Source of the DNA: an uncultured Desulfobulbaceae bacterium
GTDB lineage: Bacteria > Desulfobacterota > Desulfobulbia > Desulfobulbales > BM004
DNA length: 64,000 nt
Assembly (NCBI GenBank): GCA_947259115.1
Contig: CAMYKS010000010.1
Coordinates: 105,236 to 169,235, forward strand
Direction of reading: 5' to 3'
Part shown: in pieces, positions 50,535 through 60,635 of the stretch
How the letters are laid out: each line of letters opens with the position of its first letter
Numbering within the stretch: the first letter of the stretch is position 1
Translations under genes and position numbers: made by a program
The notes under the pieces: generated by a model
Told to the model about the DNA's origin: nothing
What the model saw: only the letters and a program-made list of their open reading frames with translations
Database searches by the model: none

Positions 50535-53042
50535 ATGCTCAATTTACGATTCATAACCAGGCAGGTCAGAAGCTCCGGTAAGCAGGCGCTCATATTAGTG
50601 CTCTGCGTGGCCCTGTCACTACTCACCCTTGTTTCCCTGGCAGGCTTCAGCTCCTCGGTGCGCAGTTCCATGCTCAAGGATGCCAGGCAGCTCCACGCAG
50701 CCGACATCATCATCCACTCCCATTATCCCCTGTCCCCCGGCCTGGGCTCCAGCATAGAGGAGTACGAGAAGCAGCGGCAGGCAACGGGCGCCCTGGTGCA
50801 TGAATTTTACAGCATGACCACCAATCCGGCCCGGGAAAAATCGATTCTCAGTCATCTCAAGGTGGTGGAGAAAGGCTACCCCTTTTACGGTACGGTGGAA
50901 CTGGCCTCCGGCCGCAAATTCTCAGATGTTCTCGTCAAGGGCTCAATCATCGTCGAGCAGTCTGTCCTTGAGCGCTTAGATGCCGGGCTTGGCGACCGTC
51001 TGCAGATCGGTTCGGCTGAGCTTATCATTGTCGACACGGTGATTGCTGAACCTGACCGGCCGGTTTCCTTCTTTTCATTCGGCCCGCGCATCTTTATTGG
51101 AGCGGCTGACCTGGAAGCCCTTGACCTGATCAAGATGGGCAGCCGCATCCATTACAATTACCTGCTCAAGGTCCATGATCCCGCCATGGTTGACCGTTTG
51201 GCCCATGAGCTTGCAACCGTTGCCGTCGTTTCCCAGGAACGGGTCAACACCTTTGAGAATGCCGAATCCGGTGTCAAGCGCTTCTTTGAAAATTTTCTTT
51301 TCTTCCTGAATTTGATCGGAATATTCACCCTGCTGCTTGCCGGTATCGGCATCCAGACCGCCCTGGGTGCCCTGCTGCGGGACAGTGAATACACCATCGG
51401 CATCATGAAGGCGGTGGGAGCAAGCAACCGTTTCATCTGCAGCCATTTCATTATAATGATCATGCTCCTCGGCGCTTTCGGCACTTTGCTGGGACTGGCC
51501 TTAAGTTTTCTGCTGCAGCTCTATTTCCCCATCCTCTTTGAAGGTATACTGCCGGCCAGCGTCAAGCTGGTGATAGCCTGGGATGCGGTTTTCGAAGGTT
51601 TGCTGCTGGGCACCGTGGTGGTTGGGTTGTTCTCCTTTCTGCCGTTGCGCAGGGTCAGGGACCTCAAGCCGGCCGCTATTTTCCGCAAGGAAAGCGGAGC
51701 CGCACGGAAAGGCTGGGAGCAGTATATTGCCATTGGCGTCATTATCTGCTTTTTTACCGGCCTGACCATCTGGCAGCTTGAAGACGTCACCACCGGCATC
51801 TATTTTGTCCTTGGCCTTGTCGGCCTGCTCGGGCTCACTGCGCTTATCACCCAGATCCTGCTGCACATCATGCGCAAGAAACGGCCGACCGGACTGGCCC
51901 TGCGCCAGGCATTCAGGGGATTGTTTCGTCCGAAGAATGCCACCCGCGCCATTATCATCACCCTCTCGGCCGCGCTGTCCGTCATTTTTTCCATCTACCT
52001 CATTGAGCAGAACCTGCAGGCCACCTTTATCCAGTCCTATCCTCCGGAACTGCCGAATGTTTATTTTCTTGATATCCAGCCCTCGCAGCGGGCTCAATTT
52101 ACCGGCATTCTCGGTACGGAACCGCCCTTCTACCCCATTGTCAGGGCCCGGCTTGCTGCCATCAATGACAAACCCATCGACCGCAAGGTGGAAAGACAGC
52201 GGCGAAGGGATAACCTGTCCCGCGAATTCAACCTCACCTACCGCAACATACTCCTCGATGACGAACAGCTTACAGCCGGCAAATCGCTCTTCGGAAACCG
52301 TTTAAAAGAACTGCAGCAGCTTGGTGAAGTACCGGTCTCGGTCCTTGATACGGTGGCCGAGATTGGAGATATCAGGATGGGAGACCTGCTGATCTTCAAG
52401 GTACAGTCCATTCCCATCCGGGCCCGGGTGACAAGCATGCGGACCCGGACGCAATCCCAGGTGCGCCCCTATTTTTATTTTGTCTTCCGGGAAGAGACCC
52501 TGAAAGCTGCGCCGCAGACCATTTTCAGCGCTGCGAAAATGGAGCGGGCAGAGTTGGCCGAGGTGCAGAACAGGTTGGCTGAACAGCTGCCCAACATAAG
52601 CGTCATTGACATTGCCAAAACCATTGAGGTGCTGGCCCGGATCATGAAAAAGCTGACGATCATTGTACAGTTCTTCACCTCGTTTTCCATCATTGCCGGG
52701 TTGCTCATCATTGTCAGCTCTATCTTTGCAACCCGGCTGGCGCGTATACGCGAAGCCGTGTATTATAAGATATTGGGTGCCAGCTCAGGTTTTGTTCTAC
52801 GGGTGTTTACCCTGGAAAACTTTGTACTTGCCCTGGTCTGTGGTCTGCTGGCGGGGCTGATTGCCCAGGCCGGGAGCTGGGTCGTCTGCAGCCGGGTTTT
52901 TGCCATTTCGTACAACCCCAGGCTCGGCAGCACGCTGATGATGATGAGCATAACCATAATGCTGGTCATCGTCGTCGGCATAGGGGCGTCACTTTCAATA
53001 CTGCAACAGAAACCAGCCGGTTTTCTGCGGGACGGGGAATAA
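50535..53042 (+). CDS. ABC transporter permease (FtsX family, YbbP-type)
   Basis: Start at MLNLRFITRQVRSSGKQALILVLCVALSLL; repeated FtsX-like TM blocks (LAGIGIQTALGALLRDSEYTIGIMKAVGAS). Confidence 0.9.
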   Translation: MLNLRFITRQVRSSGKQALILVLCVALSLLTLVSLAGFSSSVRSSMLKDARQLHAADIIIHSHYPLSPGLGSSIEEYEKQRQATGALVHEFYSMTTNPAREKSILSHLKVVEKGYPFYGTVELASGRKFSDVLVKGSIIVEQSVLERLDAGLGDRLQIGSAELIIVDTVIAEPDRPVSFFSFGPRIFIGAADLEALDLIKMGSRIHYNYLLKVHDPAMVDRLAHELATVAVVSQERVNTFENAESGVKRFFENFLFFLNLIGIFTLLLAGIGIQTALGALLRDSEYTIGIMKAVGASNRFICSHFIIMIMLLGAFGTLLGLALSFLLQLYFPILFEGILPASVKLVIAWDAVFEGLLLGTVVVGLFSFLPLRRVRDLKPAAIFRKESGAARKGWEQYIAIGVIICFFTGLTIWQLEDVTTGIYFVLGLVGLLGLTALITQILLHIMRKKRPTGLALRQAFRGLFRPKNATRAIIITLSAALSVIFSIYLIEQNLQATFIQSYPPELPNVYFLDIQPSQRAQFTGILGTEPPFYPIVRARLAAINDKPIDRKVERQRRRDNLSREFNLTYRNILLDDEQLTAGKSLFGNRLKELQQLGEVPVSVLDTVAEIGDIRMGDLLIFKVQSIPIRARVTSMRTRTQSQVRPYFYFVFREETLKAAPQTIFSAAKMERAELAEVQNRLAEQLPNISVIDIAKTIEVLARIMKKLTIIVQFFTSFSIIAGLLIIVSSIFATRLARIREAVYYKILGASSGFVLRVFTLENFVLALVCGLLAGLIAQAGSWVVCSRVFAISYNPRLGSTLMMMSITIMLVIVVGIGASLSILQQKPAGFLRDGE

Positions 53043-53045
53043 GAA

Positions 53046-53750
53046 ATGAAAGCACACATAAAAAAATATGAAAGCCAAAAACCTTATAAACTCCTGATCT
53101 TCCTGCTCCTCATTTTAGTTGTTACAGGATGCGATAGACAGGATAAGCCTTCCGGCACTCAATCACAGCCGGTGCAGCCTGCGCAGGTTTACGAGGGCAC
53201 CATAATTGCTGTGGGCGACAGCCTGACTGCCGGCCTGGGAGTTGCGGAAGAAGAGGCATATCCGGCGGTGCTGGAGGAGAAACTGCAGCAGAGCGGCAAT
53301 AACTGGCAGGTGATTAATGCAGGGATCAGCGGCGAAACCAGCAGCGGCGCCTTGACTCGCATTGCCTGGATAATTGCCCAAGAGCCCGATATTGTTATCC
53401 TGGAAACCGGTGCCAACGACGGAATGCGGGGTATCCCCATCAGGGTAATCAAGGAAAACATCAACCAGGCGATTCAGCGTTTAAAGGAAGCAGACATTGG
53501 GGTCGTCCTCGCCGGCATGCAGATGCTGCAGAATTTCGGACCTGACTATACAAAGCAATTTGCCGCGGTCTATCCTACCGTTGCAGAAGCGCAGCAGGTC
53601 ATCCTCATCCCGTTTTTTTTGGAGCAGGTGGCCGGCACCCCATCCCTGAACCTGCCGGACTTCATCCATCCGACCCCGGAGGGCCACCGGATCGTAGCGC
53701 AGACCGTCTATCCCTTTGTATTACAGGCAATTCAGCAAAACAGCAGATGA
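53046..53750 (+). CDS. tesA: SGNH/GDSL hydrolase (TesA-type arylesterase/lysophospholipase)
   Basis: Lipobox VVTGCDR; AVGDSLTAGLGV; NAGISGETSSGAL; ETGANDGMRGIP; LPDFIHPTPEGHR. Confidence 0.93.
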   Translation: MKAHIKKYESQKPYKLLIFLLLILVVTGCDRQDKPSGTQSQPVQPAQVYEGTIIAVGDSLTAGLGVAEEEAYPAVLEEKLQQSGNNWQVINAGISGETSSGALTRIAWIIAQEPDIVILETGANDGMRGIPIRVIKENINQAIQRLKEADIGVVLAGMQMLQNFGPDYTKQFAAVYPTVAEAQQVILIPFFLEQVAGTPSLNLPDFIHPTPEGHRIVAQTVYPFVLQAIQQNSR

Positions 53751-53846
53751 TGTAACGGCAAGTCTTACAAAGAAAAGAAGTGATATAGCAGGTGGGGCAT
53801 CATTTTGATCCCCTTTTCATAATTTGTTTTATGTCCAAAAACTGAG

Positions 53847-54668
53847 ATGAAACTTATAATCCTCTTCTTCATTGCCGGAGTGGCGGTATGGGCTGCCAAG
53901 GTATATACTGCGACCCGCCGACAACACAAAAGACGGGTGCTGCTGAGTACACCTTTTCCTGCGGAATGGTCTGCAATCCTTAGCAATAATCTCCCCCCGT
54001 ACAAAAAGATTTCTCCGCAGTTACAGCAACAGCTCCATGACTATATAAAAATCTTTATTGCGGAAAAATCCTTTGAAGGCTGCGGCGGGCTCTCCCTGAC
54101 CGACGAGATAAGGGTTACCATTGCGGCCCAGGCCTGTATTCTTCTGCTTAATCGGGACAGCGACTGCTACCCGAAGCTTTATTCCGTCCTGGTTTACCCA
54201 AGTACCTATGTGGCAGATTCCCGTAACAGATTTGACGCCCACCCAAACGACACATCAGTTCGCCTGGGCGAATCCTGGAACCATGGCGCGGTTGTTCTGG
54301 CCTGGGACAGTGTGAAAAGGGGCGCCATAAATTTTCGGGACGGTCATAACGTGGCCATGCATGAATTTGCCCATCAGCTTGACCAGGAGGATGGCAGGGC
54401 AGACGGGGCTCCCATCCTTGAGATGCGCTCCGCCTACTCGGCCTGGTCCCAGGTTTTTTCAAAGGAATATGAACTGCTCCAACACAAAGCTAAAAAAGGC
54501 AGGAAGAGTGTGATGCATAAGTACGGGGCCACTAATCCGGCAGAGTTCTTTGCTGTGGCAACGGAAACCTTTTTCGAAAAACCGGTACAGCTGAAGAAAA
54601 AACGTCCTGATCTATATCAGGAACTGCAGGGATTTTATAAAGTCAATCCCATTGAGTGGGTGAATTAA
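53847..54668 (+). CDS. mtfA: M90-family zinc peptidase MtfA
   Basis: SFEGCGGLSLTDEIRVTIAAQACILLL; HEFAHQLDQEDGRADG; NPAEFFAVATETFFE. Confidence 0.93.
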   Translation: MKLIILFFIAGVAVWAAKVYTATRRQHKRRVLLSTPFPAEWSAILSNNLPPYKKISPQLQQQLHDYIKIFIAEKSFEGCGGLSLTDEIRVTIAAQACILLLNRDSDCYPKLYSVLVYPSTYVADSRNRFDAHPNDTSVRLGESWNHGAVVLAWDSVKRGAINFRDGHNVAMHEFAHQLDQEDGRADGAPILEMRSAYSAWSQVFSKEYELLQHKAKKGRKSVMHKYGATNPAEFFAVATETFFEKPVQLKKKRPDLYQELQGFYKVNPIEWVN

Positions 54669-56365
54669 GCAAGACCGGAAACGGTTCCGGGGATTGGCAG
54701 GAACCTGTTTAATGCAAACACGGTCTTTTCTCTCTCTGCCTGAAAGCAGACGTACCCGGGCTTGCCGTCATCCGCTAAGCCGATCTCCTGCAGAAACTCT
54801 CCGGAAAAAAGAACAAATGCACCCTGCTTGAAAAACTCGTCCCTGCTCTTATAGTCGTAGACCCCTTCCCAGTTCTGCCCCATCTGCTTCCAGAGATTTT
54901 TCTTGTTTCTTGCCATGGACTCCTGCTCAAGGTGAGACGGCAGAAAACGGTGGCCGCACCGCAGCCAGTCAAAAATAAGCAGTTCCCGGAGCAGTTCACT
55001 GTCAGGCCTGTCCTTTGTAAATTCCAACAGGAGAGAACTCATCAACTCCTGGGTTGAGGCCAGCTCAAAAAATCCTTTTTCACGGCATAGCATCAGCAAT
55101 GCTTGGAAAAACACAAAAATATCCTCTTTTTCTTTACGCAGATATGCCCATACGCTTCTGAAATAGCGGTTATTATAATATGCTTCCACACACTCCCCGA
55201 ACCAGAAGAGCTCCTCCATATCGTTTTTATCAAGCCACCTGGTTGCCAATACCTCATAGGGCGGTTTTTCACATATCACCAGGCCATATTCTTCCATGGA
55301 TTTGCTGATGGGGGTATGGGGCAGAATTTTCAGGAGCCCCATCTGGATATAATGGGGTCCTAGTTTGTAAACGTCTGCAAAGGAACGGGCAAAGGATGCC
55401 CTGTCCTCATGGGGCAGGCCCAAGATAAGATCCAGGTGGACATGGATGGTACCAAGGGAAACGAGATTTCTGATAGTGGGTTTAAGCTTTGCCAGATCGC
55501 ATTTGCGCTTGATGGCTGCAAGAGTTTGTGGATTGGTGGACTGGACACCGAGCTCAAATTGAAAACGGCCCACCCCTACCTGCGCCAGAAAACGGAACAT
55601 TTCCTCGGTAAAGCGGTCCGGGGCCATCTCGAAATGAAAAAGCGTCTCCCCGGGCTGTTTTACCAGGAAATTCCAGATTTTCAAGGCCCTTGCAGGCAGA
55701 TCATTAAAGGTGCGGTCCACAAATCGTAAAACCTTGGGACCATAGCGTAGAATATCTTTAGTTTCCTCATACACCTGTGAATCCGGAAGATGGCGCACTC
55801 CTTTTTCAGATGCGGACAGACAATAGGTGCAGCCAAAAGGACACCCCCGGGACGATTCATAGTAGATATGCCTGTTTTTAAGAGGTCCCTTAAAATCTTC
55901 CGCCCTGTAAGGACTTTTAAATGGTGCGACCTTGGAACAGCCATACTCCCCCTTTAAACTGTTCCCTGGAAGGTCCCGGTAAAATGATTTTTCAATTCCC
56001 TCAATTTCTCCCTGTACAAGCGTGCAGTTACGGGCAGCATCCCGGGCCAGGTTCACTATCATGGAACCTGCCTGGGGGCCGCCCATAATAATCGGGATTG
56101 AGGGGTGCAGCTTGCCCAGATCCTCGATCAACCGCTGTATATATATACTGTTCCAGATGTAGACTGAGAAAAAAAGGGCCGCGGGCTCTCCTGAAGCAAT
56201 TTTCCTCAATGTGGGATAATACGGATCATTGATTGTGTATTGCTCGATCTGCGTCCGACATTCCGGCAGATTATCTTCCAGTGCCGCCCTGACATAAAAA
56301 AGCGCCAGGCAGGAATGGAGAAAGCGACCATTGAAGGCGATGAGTTTGTACTGCATAGGGTTCAA
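54665..56365 (-). CDS. B12-binding radical SAM protein, DUF4080-type
   Basis: Radical SAM ESSRGCPFGCTYCLSA; IPIIMGGPQA; DUF4080-like C-terminal region. Confidence 0.9.
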   Translation of the reverse strand: MNPMQYKLIAFNGRFLHSCLALFYVRAALEDNLPECRTQIEQYTINDPYYPTLRKIASGEPAALFFSVYIWNSIYIQRLIEDLGKLHPSIPIIMGGPQAGSMIVNLARDAARNCTLVQGEIEGIEKSFYRDLPGNSLKGEYGCSKVAPFKSPYRAEDFKGPLKNRHIYYESSRGCPFGCTYCLSASEKGVRHLPDSQVYEETKDILRYGPKVLRFVDRTFNDLPARALKIWNFLVKQPGETLFHFEMAPDRFTEEMFRFLAQVGVGRFQFELGVQSTNPQTLAAIKRKCDLAKLKPTIRNLVSLGTIHVHLDLILGLPHEDRASFARSFADVYKLGPHYIQMGLLKILPHTPISKSMEEYGLVICEKPPYEVLATRWLDKNDMEELFWFGECVEAYYNNRYFRSVWAYLRKEKEDIFVFFQALLMLCREKGFFELASTQELMSSLLLEFTKDRPDSELLRELLIFDWLRCGHRFLPSHLEQESMARNKKNLWKQMGQNWEGVYDYKSRDEFFKQGAFVLFSGEFLQEIGLADDGKPGYVCFQAEREKTVFALNRFLPIPGTVSGLA

Positions 56366-56393
56366 GGGGTCTAGGGTTCGAGGGTTCGAGGGA

Positions 56394-56626
56394 AGAAGTG
56401 ACTAAAGTGACTAAAATTATAAGTGACTAAAGTTTTAAAAAACAATCATCCTGAGCTGTTGAATTGCTATCCACCTTGTTAAATATAAGCAGGACACTAA
56501 ATCCTAAACATTCAGAGATCAATTAACTTCAGCTCACTTTACACTTTAGACATTTATGCCCCCTCGCGGGGTACTTGTAACTTGTAACTTTAGTCACTTT
56601 ACACTTTAGTTCACTTTAGGCACTTT
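56394..56626. repeat. Short direct/inverted heptamer-decamer repeats (agtgactaaa / ctttagtcact)
   Basis: aagtgactaaagtgactaaaattataagtgactaaag ... cactttacactttag ... ctttagtcactttacactttagttcactttagg. Confidence 0.8.
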
Positions 56627-56699
56627 TATTTTCCATAAAGCATGTTTACTATATGTGTCTAAACATCTCTTTTATATTAATTCTCTGACAGGACTGGAT

Positions 56700-59600
56700 A
56701 TGACTGTAAAACATACGATACGATTTTGTTATGCAATTTTACTTATACTTTCGATAACCATGAGCTTTTTCAAAACCCGGCCTGCAGAAGCAGGCCACCT
56801 TACTGCCCCGGTCCACAACATATCCATGGAATTTGACCTACAGTCCGGCAACCTCACGGCAAATTCCCGCATTGAGGTGCCGGCAGGCGTAAGTCTTCAC
56901 CTTGACCTCACACCTTTGAACGTATCCCGTATCATCATCAACGGTCAACCGGCAAAATTGAATGATGACAGTAATTACCTTGATCTTCCAGCAGCCCCGA
57001 AAGACCAGGAGATTCTGCTCAGCTACAGCAAAGAAATATTGCCTGGTTCATCACCCTATAACATGATCAGCGATACAGGGATAACGCTTATTGACAGCTG
57101 GTACCCTGTTGCAGACCATGAAATGTTTTTCAAATTAACAGCCCAGATACCCGAAGAATTTGAAGCAGTTTCTGAAGCTGATGAGATCATTACCTTTCCG
57201 ATCAATGACAGCAAACAGGTAACGTTTCGTTTTCCGCATCCTCTGTTTTCCATTAATTTTATCGCCGGCCCCTATGTTGTTGCCAAGGAGAGTTTCGGCG
57301 AGGGAAAAGACCTTGTTGCCTATTTTTTTACTGAAGACCAGGATTTGGCGGCCGAATACCTGGCCAAGGCAAAAAGATACCTGGAGCGCTATGAAAACAT
57401 GCTGGGTTCCTATCCCTATAAACGCTTTTCCATTGTGGAAAACAGGCTGCCCACAGGTTTTGCCATGCCCACCTTTACCCTGCTCGGCCAATCTGTGGTG
57501 CGCCTGCCCTTTATCGTTGATACCTCCCTGGGCCATGAAGTCCTGCACGCCTGGTTTGGCAACGGGGTGCGCATTTCTCCCCTGGAGGGCAACTGGGTTG
57601 AAGGCCTGACCACTTACCTGGCAGACCAGTCCTTTGCCGCCGACAATGGCAGGGATTCAGCGTACAGGAAGGAACAGCTTATCAAGTACCAAAGCTATGT
57701 CAGGCCTGACATGGGCCTTGTCCTGCGCGATTTCAGCAATGTTGGCCATGGAGACAGCAAGGGCCTGCCTGTCCGGGCTGTCGGCTATAATAAGTCATCC
57801 ATGTTCTTTCACATGCTGCGCAACAAGGTTGGCCCAGAAGTGTTTTCAGACTCTCTGCGTGATTTCTATAAACGCTCCAGATACAAGGCAGCCGGCTGGT
57901 CAGACCTGCAAACAAGTTTTGAGAGCATCTCAGGTTTGGACTTTGAAGATTTTTTTACCCAATGGCTTGATAGGGAGGATGTCCCTGTCCTTGAAATTCT
58001 GCAGCCTGAAGTCACTCACAAGGACGGCTACCCTTTACTGCATTTCAGCATCGTGCAAAAAAATCAAACTCCCTATGAACTGCAGGTGCCTGTGGTTATT
58101 AAAACAGCGACAGAAGAAATCCGCAAAACGCTGCACGTGTCAGAGTCTCGCACTCCCTTTGAAATCCCCCTTGCAGGTGTGCCGGAAGCCCTTGTTATCG
58201 ACCCTGGGTACGACCTCATGCGCAAATTGGCAGCCTCGGAACTGCCGCCTGTCTGGTCGCATTTTTCAGGTGCAACAGGCAAGATAGCCATTCTGCCGGA
58301 AGAAGAACACCGTGTTCTGTATAACTCTTTATTGGAGCCGCTGGAGGAGTATGGGGTCCGTGTCCTGTTGCAGGATGAAGTCACTGATAAGGAACTTGCC
58401 CAAAACTCCCTGCTTTTTCTTGGAACCGGAGGGAGCTTGAGCCGCTCACTTTTTGCGCAATCGGATCATCCTGCAGACGGCTTCACCCTGGATATCAGAA
58501 AGAACCCCTTAAACCCTGCGCAAGTGGCTGTACTTGTCTCTGCCGCAAATGTCGAACAGGTGCAAATGGCGGCGAAAAAGCTTCGCCATTATGGGAAATA
58601 CAGCTTTCTTTCTTTTAAAGACGGCAGGATCCGGGATAAAAAAATCACCCCGACTGATTCCGGGCTTACGGTTGAGCTGGCCAGCCAGCCTCCAGGCTTT
58701 GAAACTGGCAAGTCGGAACCATTTGCTGAAATTGCTGCCAAGTTATCGCAATACCAGCTGATATACATTGGGGAAGGACATACCAATTATGAAGATCATA
58801 TGCTGCAGCTGGAGATTATCAGAGCCATGTATGAACATGACCCGCGTCTGGCCATCGGCATGGAAATGTTCAGCAGATCAAGTCAGGCGGTTCTCGACCG
58901 CTACCTTGCCGGTGAGCTGGATGAAAAATCCTTCCTGAAGGAATCCCATTATTTCAAGACCTGGCGCTTTGATTACCGGTTGTACAGGAATATCATTAAT
59001 TTTGCCAGGCATAACCACCTGCCGGTCATCGCCTTAAATCTGGAAAAGGATATTGTCAGCCGGGTTTTCAAAGGCGGAGGACCAGGCAGCCTGGACAGCG
59101 AGCAGACAAGCTCCCTGCCCCCTGACAGGAATCTTGATGAGCCCGGCTACCGGGAAAGAATTGCGTCCGCCTATATGATGCATGCAGGCCAGAATCACAG
59201 TGGTGATTTCAGCAGTTTTCTGCAGGCCCAGGCATTATGGGACGAAACCATGGCCGAAACCATTGCAGAGTATATGCTAACCCACCCCGATGAGCGCATG
59301 GCGATAATTGCCGGGCGCGGTCATGTTGACAAGAAAAACGCTATTCCACCGCGGGTAGCGCGCCGTCTGCCTGTCTCCCAGGCTGTGGTGCTAAACAGCA
59401 GTGGTTCAGCGTCAGAAGCGGAAACTGCTGATTTTGTCTTCTTTTCGCCTCCGGCCAGCCTTACCCCCTTTCCATTGCTTGGCGTCATACTTGATGACAC
59501 TGAAGACGAAAATGGAGTCCTGGTTTCGGGACTCAATCCCCAGGGGCAGGCCAGTGCAGCCGGGATTAAGGAAAAAGACATTATTTTGGCCATTGATTCA

Positions 59601-59762
59601 GAGGCTGTCAATGACATGGAAGATGTCAAAATTGAAATGCTCTACAAGGACAAGAGCGATTCAGTCACGGTGCGGATCAGGCGCCGGGCTTTTCCCTTCG
59701 GCACCAAGGAGCTGGATATTGAAGTGTCGTTGCAAAATAAGAAAAACCCGCACCATATGTGA
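56700..59762 (+). CDS. Multidomain protein: M1-type metallopeptidase + ChaN-like domain + PDZ
   Basis: HEVLHAWFGNGVRISPLEGNWVEGLTTYLAD (HEXXH...E); IYIGEGHTNYEDHMLQLEIIRAMYEHDPRLAIGMEMFSR (ChaN); VLVSGLNPQGQASAAGIKEKDIILAIDSEAV (PDZ). Start at 56700. Confidence 0.9.
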   Translation: MTVKHTIRFCYAILLILSITMSFFKTRPAEAGHLTAPVHNISMEFDLQSGNLTANSRIEVPAGVSLHLDLTPLNVSRIIINGQPAKLNDDSNYLDLPAAPKDQEILLSYSKEILPGSSPYNMISDTGITLIDSWYPVADHEMFFKLTAQIPEEFEAVSEADEIITFPINDSKQVTFRFPHPLFSINFIAGPYVVAKESFGEGKDLVAYFFTEDQDLAAEYLAKAKRYLERYENMLGSYPYKRFSIVENRLPTGFAMPTFTLLGQSVVRLPFIVDTSLGHEVLHAWFGNGVRISPLEGNWVEGLTTYLADQSFAADNGRDSAYRKEQLIKYQSYVRPDMGLVLRDFSNVGHGDSKGLPVRAVGYNKSSMFFHMLRNKVGPEVFSDSLRDFYKRSRYKAAGWSDLQTSFESISGLDFEDFFTQWLDREDVPVLEILQPEVTHKDGYPLLHFSIVQKNQTPYELQVPVVIKTATEEIRKTLHVSESRTPFEIPLAGVPEALVIDPGYDLMRKLAASELPPVWSHFSGATGKIAILPEEEHRVLYNSLLEPLEEYGVRVLLQDEVTDKELAQNSLLFLGTGGSLSRSLFAQSDHPADGFTLDIRKNPLNPAQVAVLVSAANVEQVQMAAKKLRHYGKYSFLSFKDGRIRDKKITPTDSGLTVELASQPPGFETGKSEPFAEIAAKLSQYQLIYIGEGHTNYEDHMLQLEIIRAMYEHDPRLAIGMEMFSRSSQAVLDRYLAGELDEKSFLKESHYFKTWRFDYRLYRNIINFARHNHLPVIALNLEKDIVSRVFKGGGPGSLDSEQTSSLPPDRNLDEPGYRERIASAYMMHAGQNHSGDFSSFLQAQALWDETMAETIAEYMLTHPDERMAIIAGRGHVDKKNAIPPRVARRLPVSQAVVLNSSGSASEAETADFVFFSPPASLTPFPLLGVILDDTEDENGVLVSGLNPQGQASAAGIKEKDIILAIDSEAVNDMEDVKIEMLYKDKSDSVTVRIRRRAFPFGTKELDIEVSLQNKKNPHHM

Positions 59763-59767
59763 GAAGA

Positions 59768-60583
59768 TCAGTCAGCCTGATTAATTGCTTCTGCCAGGCG
59801 CACGGCCTGGACCGTCTTTTCCACATCATGGACCCGCAGGATTGAAACACCATTTTGGGCACAAAGGGCCGAGATCGCAGCAGTTGCCACATCCCTGTCA
59901 TCCACTTCCAGGCCCAAGAGCTTGCCGATAAATGATTTGCGCGAATGGCCGATGAGCACCGGGCATCCCAGTTCACTGAATTCCGCCGCGTGTTTGAGAA
60001 TGGTGAGATTATGGCCCATGGTCTTGCCAAAACCGATGCCCGGATCAATGATGAACCGCTTGCCGGAAACACCATTTTCCCCGGCCCATGCAAGTCTCTC
60101 CGCAAAAAAAACCTTAATCTCGGCCACCACATCATCATAGTGGGGATCAACCTGCATGTCTGATGGAGTGCCCTGCATATGCATGATAATGACCGGCACC
60201 TCTGTCTCCCTGACCAGGGAAATCATGTCGCGGTCAAAGCGCAGCGCACTTATATCGTTTATGATATCTGCTCCTTCCGCCAGGGCCCTGCGGGCCACTT
60301 CCGCTTTCGTCGTATCAATGGATATGGGAATTTCCGAGTGCTGCCGGATCAAACGGATTACCGGCAAAACCCGGTCGAGTTCTTCTGCAATGGAAACCGG
60401 TTCGGCAAAAGGACGGCTGGATTCACCACCCACATCGATGATGTCAGCCCCGGCCCCCAACATGGAGTCGATCTGGGCCGCACTCGAACTTGCGGTAAAA
60501 AAACGGCCGCCGTCTGAAAAGGAATCCGGGGTAACATTCAGAATTCCCATGACCAGGACTTTGGAGCCGAATTCAAAGGGCAT
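59768..60583 (-). CDS. folP: Dihydropteroate synthase
   Basis: VMGILNVTPDSFSDGG; GADIIDVGGESSRP; IDPGIGFGKT; LIGHSRKSFIG. Confidence 0.97.
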   Translation of the reverse strand: MPFEFGSKVLVMGILNVTPDSFSDGGRFFTASSSAAQIDSMLGAGADIIDVGGESSRPFAEPVSIAEELDRVLPVIRLIRQHSEIPISIDTTKAEVARRALAEGADIINDISALRFDRDMISLVRETEVPVIIMHMQGTPSDMQVDPHYDDVVAEIKVFFAERLAWAGENGVSGKRFIIDPGIGFGKTMGHNLTILKHAAEFSELGCPVLIGHSRKSFIGKLLGLEVDDRDVATAAISALCAQNGVSILRVHDVEKTVQAVRLAEAINQAD

Positions 60584-60635
60584 GGTTATAGAGTATTTTA
60601 TTGGGAAATATCTTTAGGCCAGAGTCCTATTGGCT

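Noticed and set aside
56360-56395. gggttcgagggttcgaggg resembling tRNA T-loop sequence
   Set aside because: No acceptor/anticodon arms around it; it is a simple short repeat.
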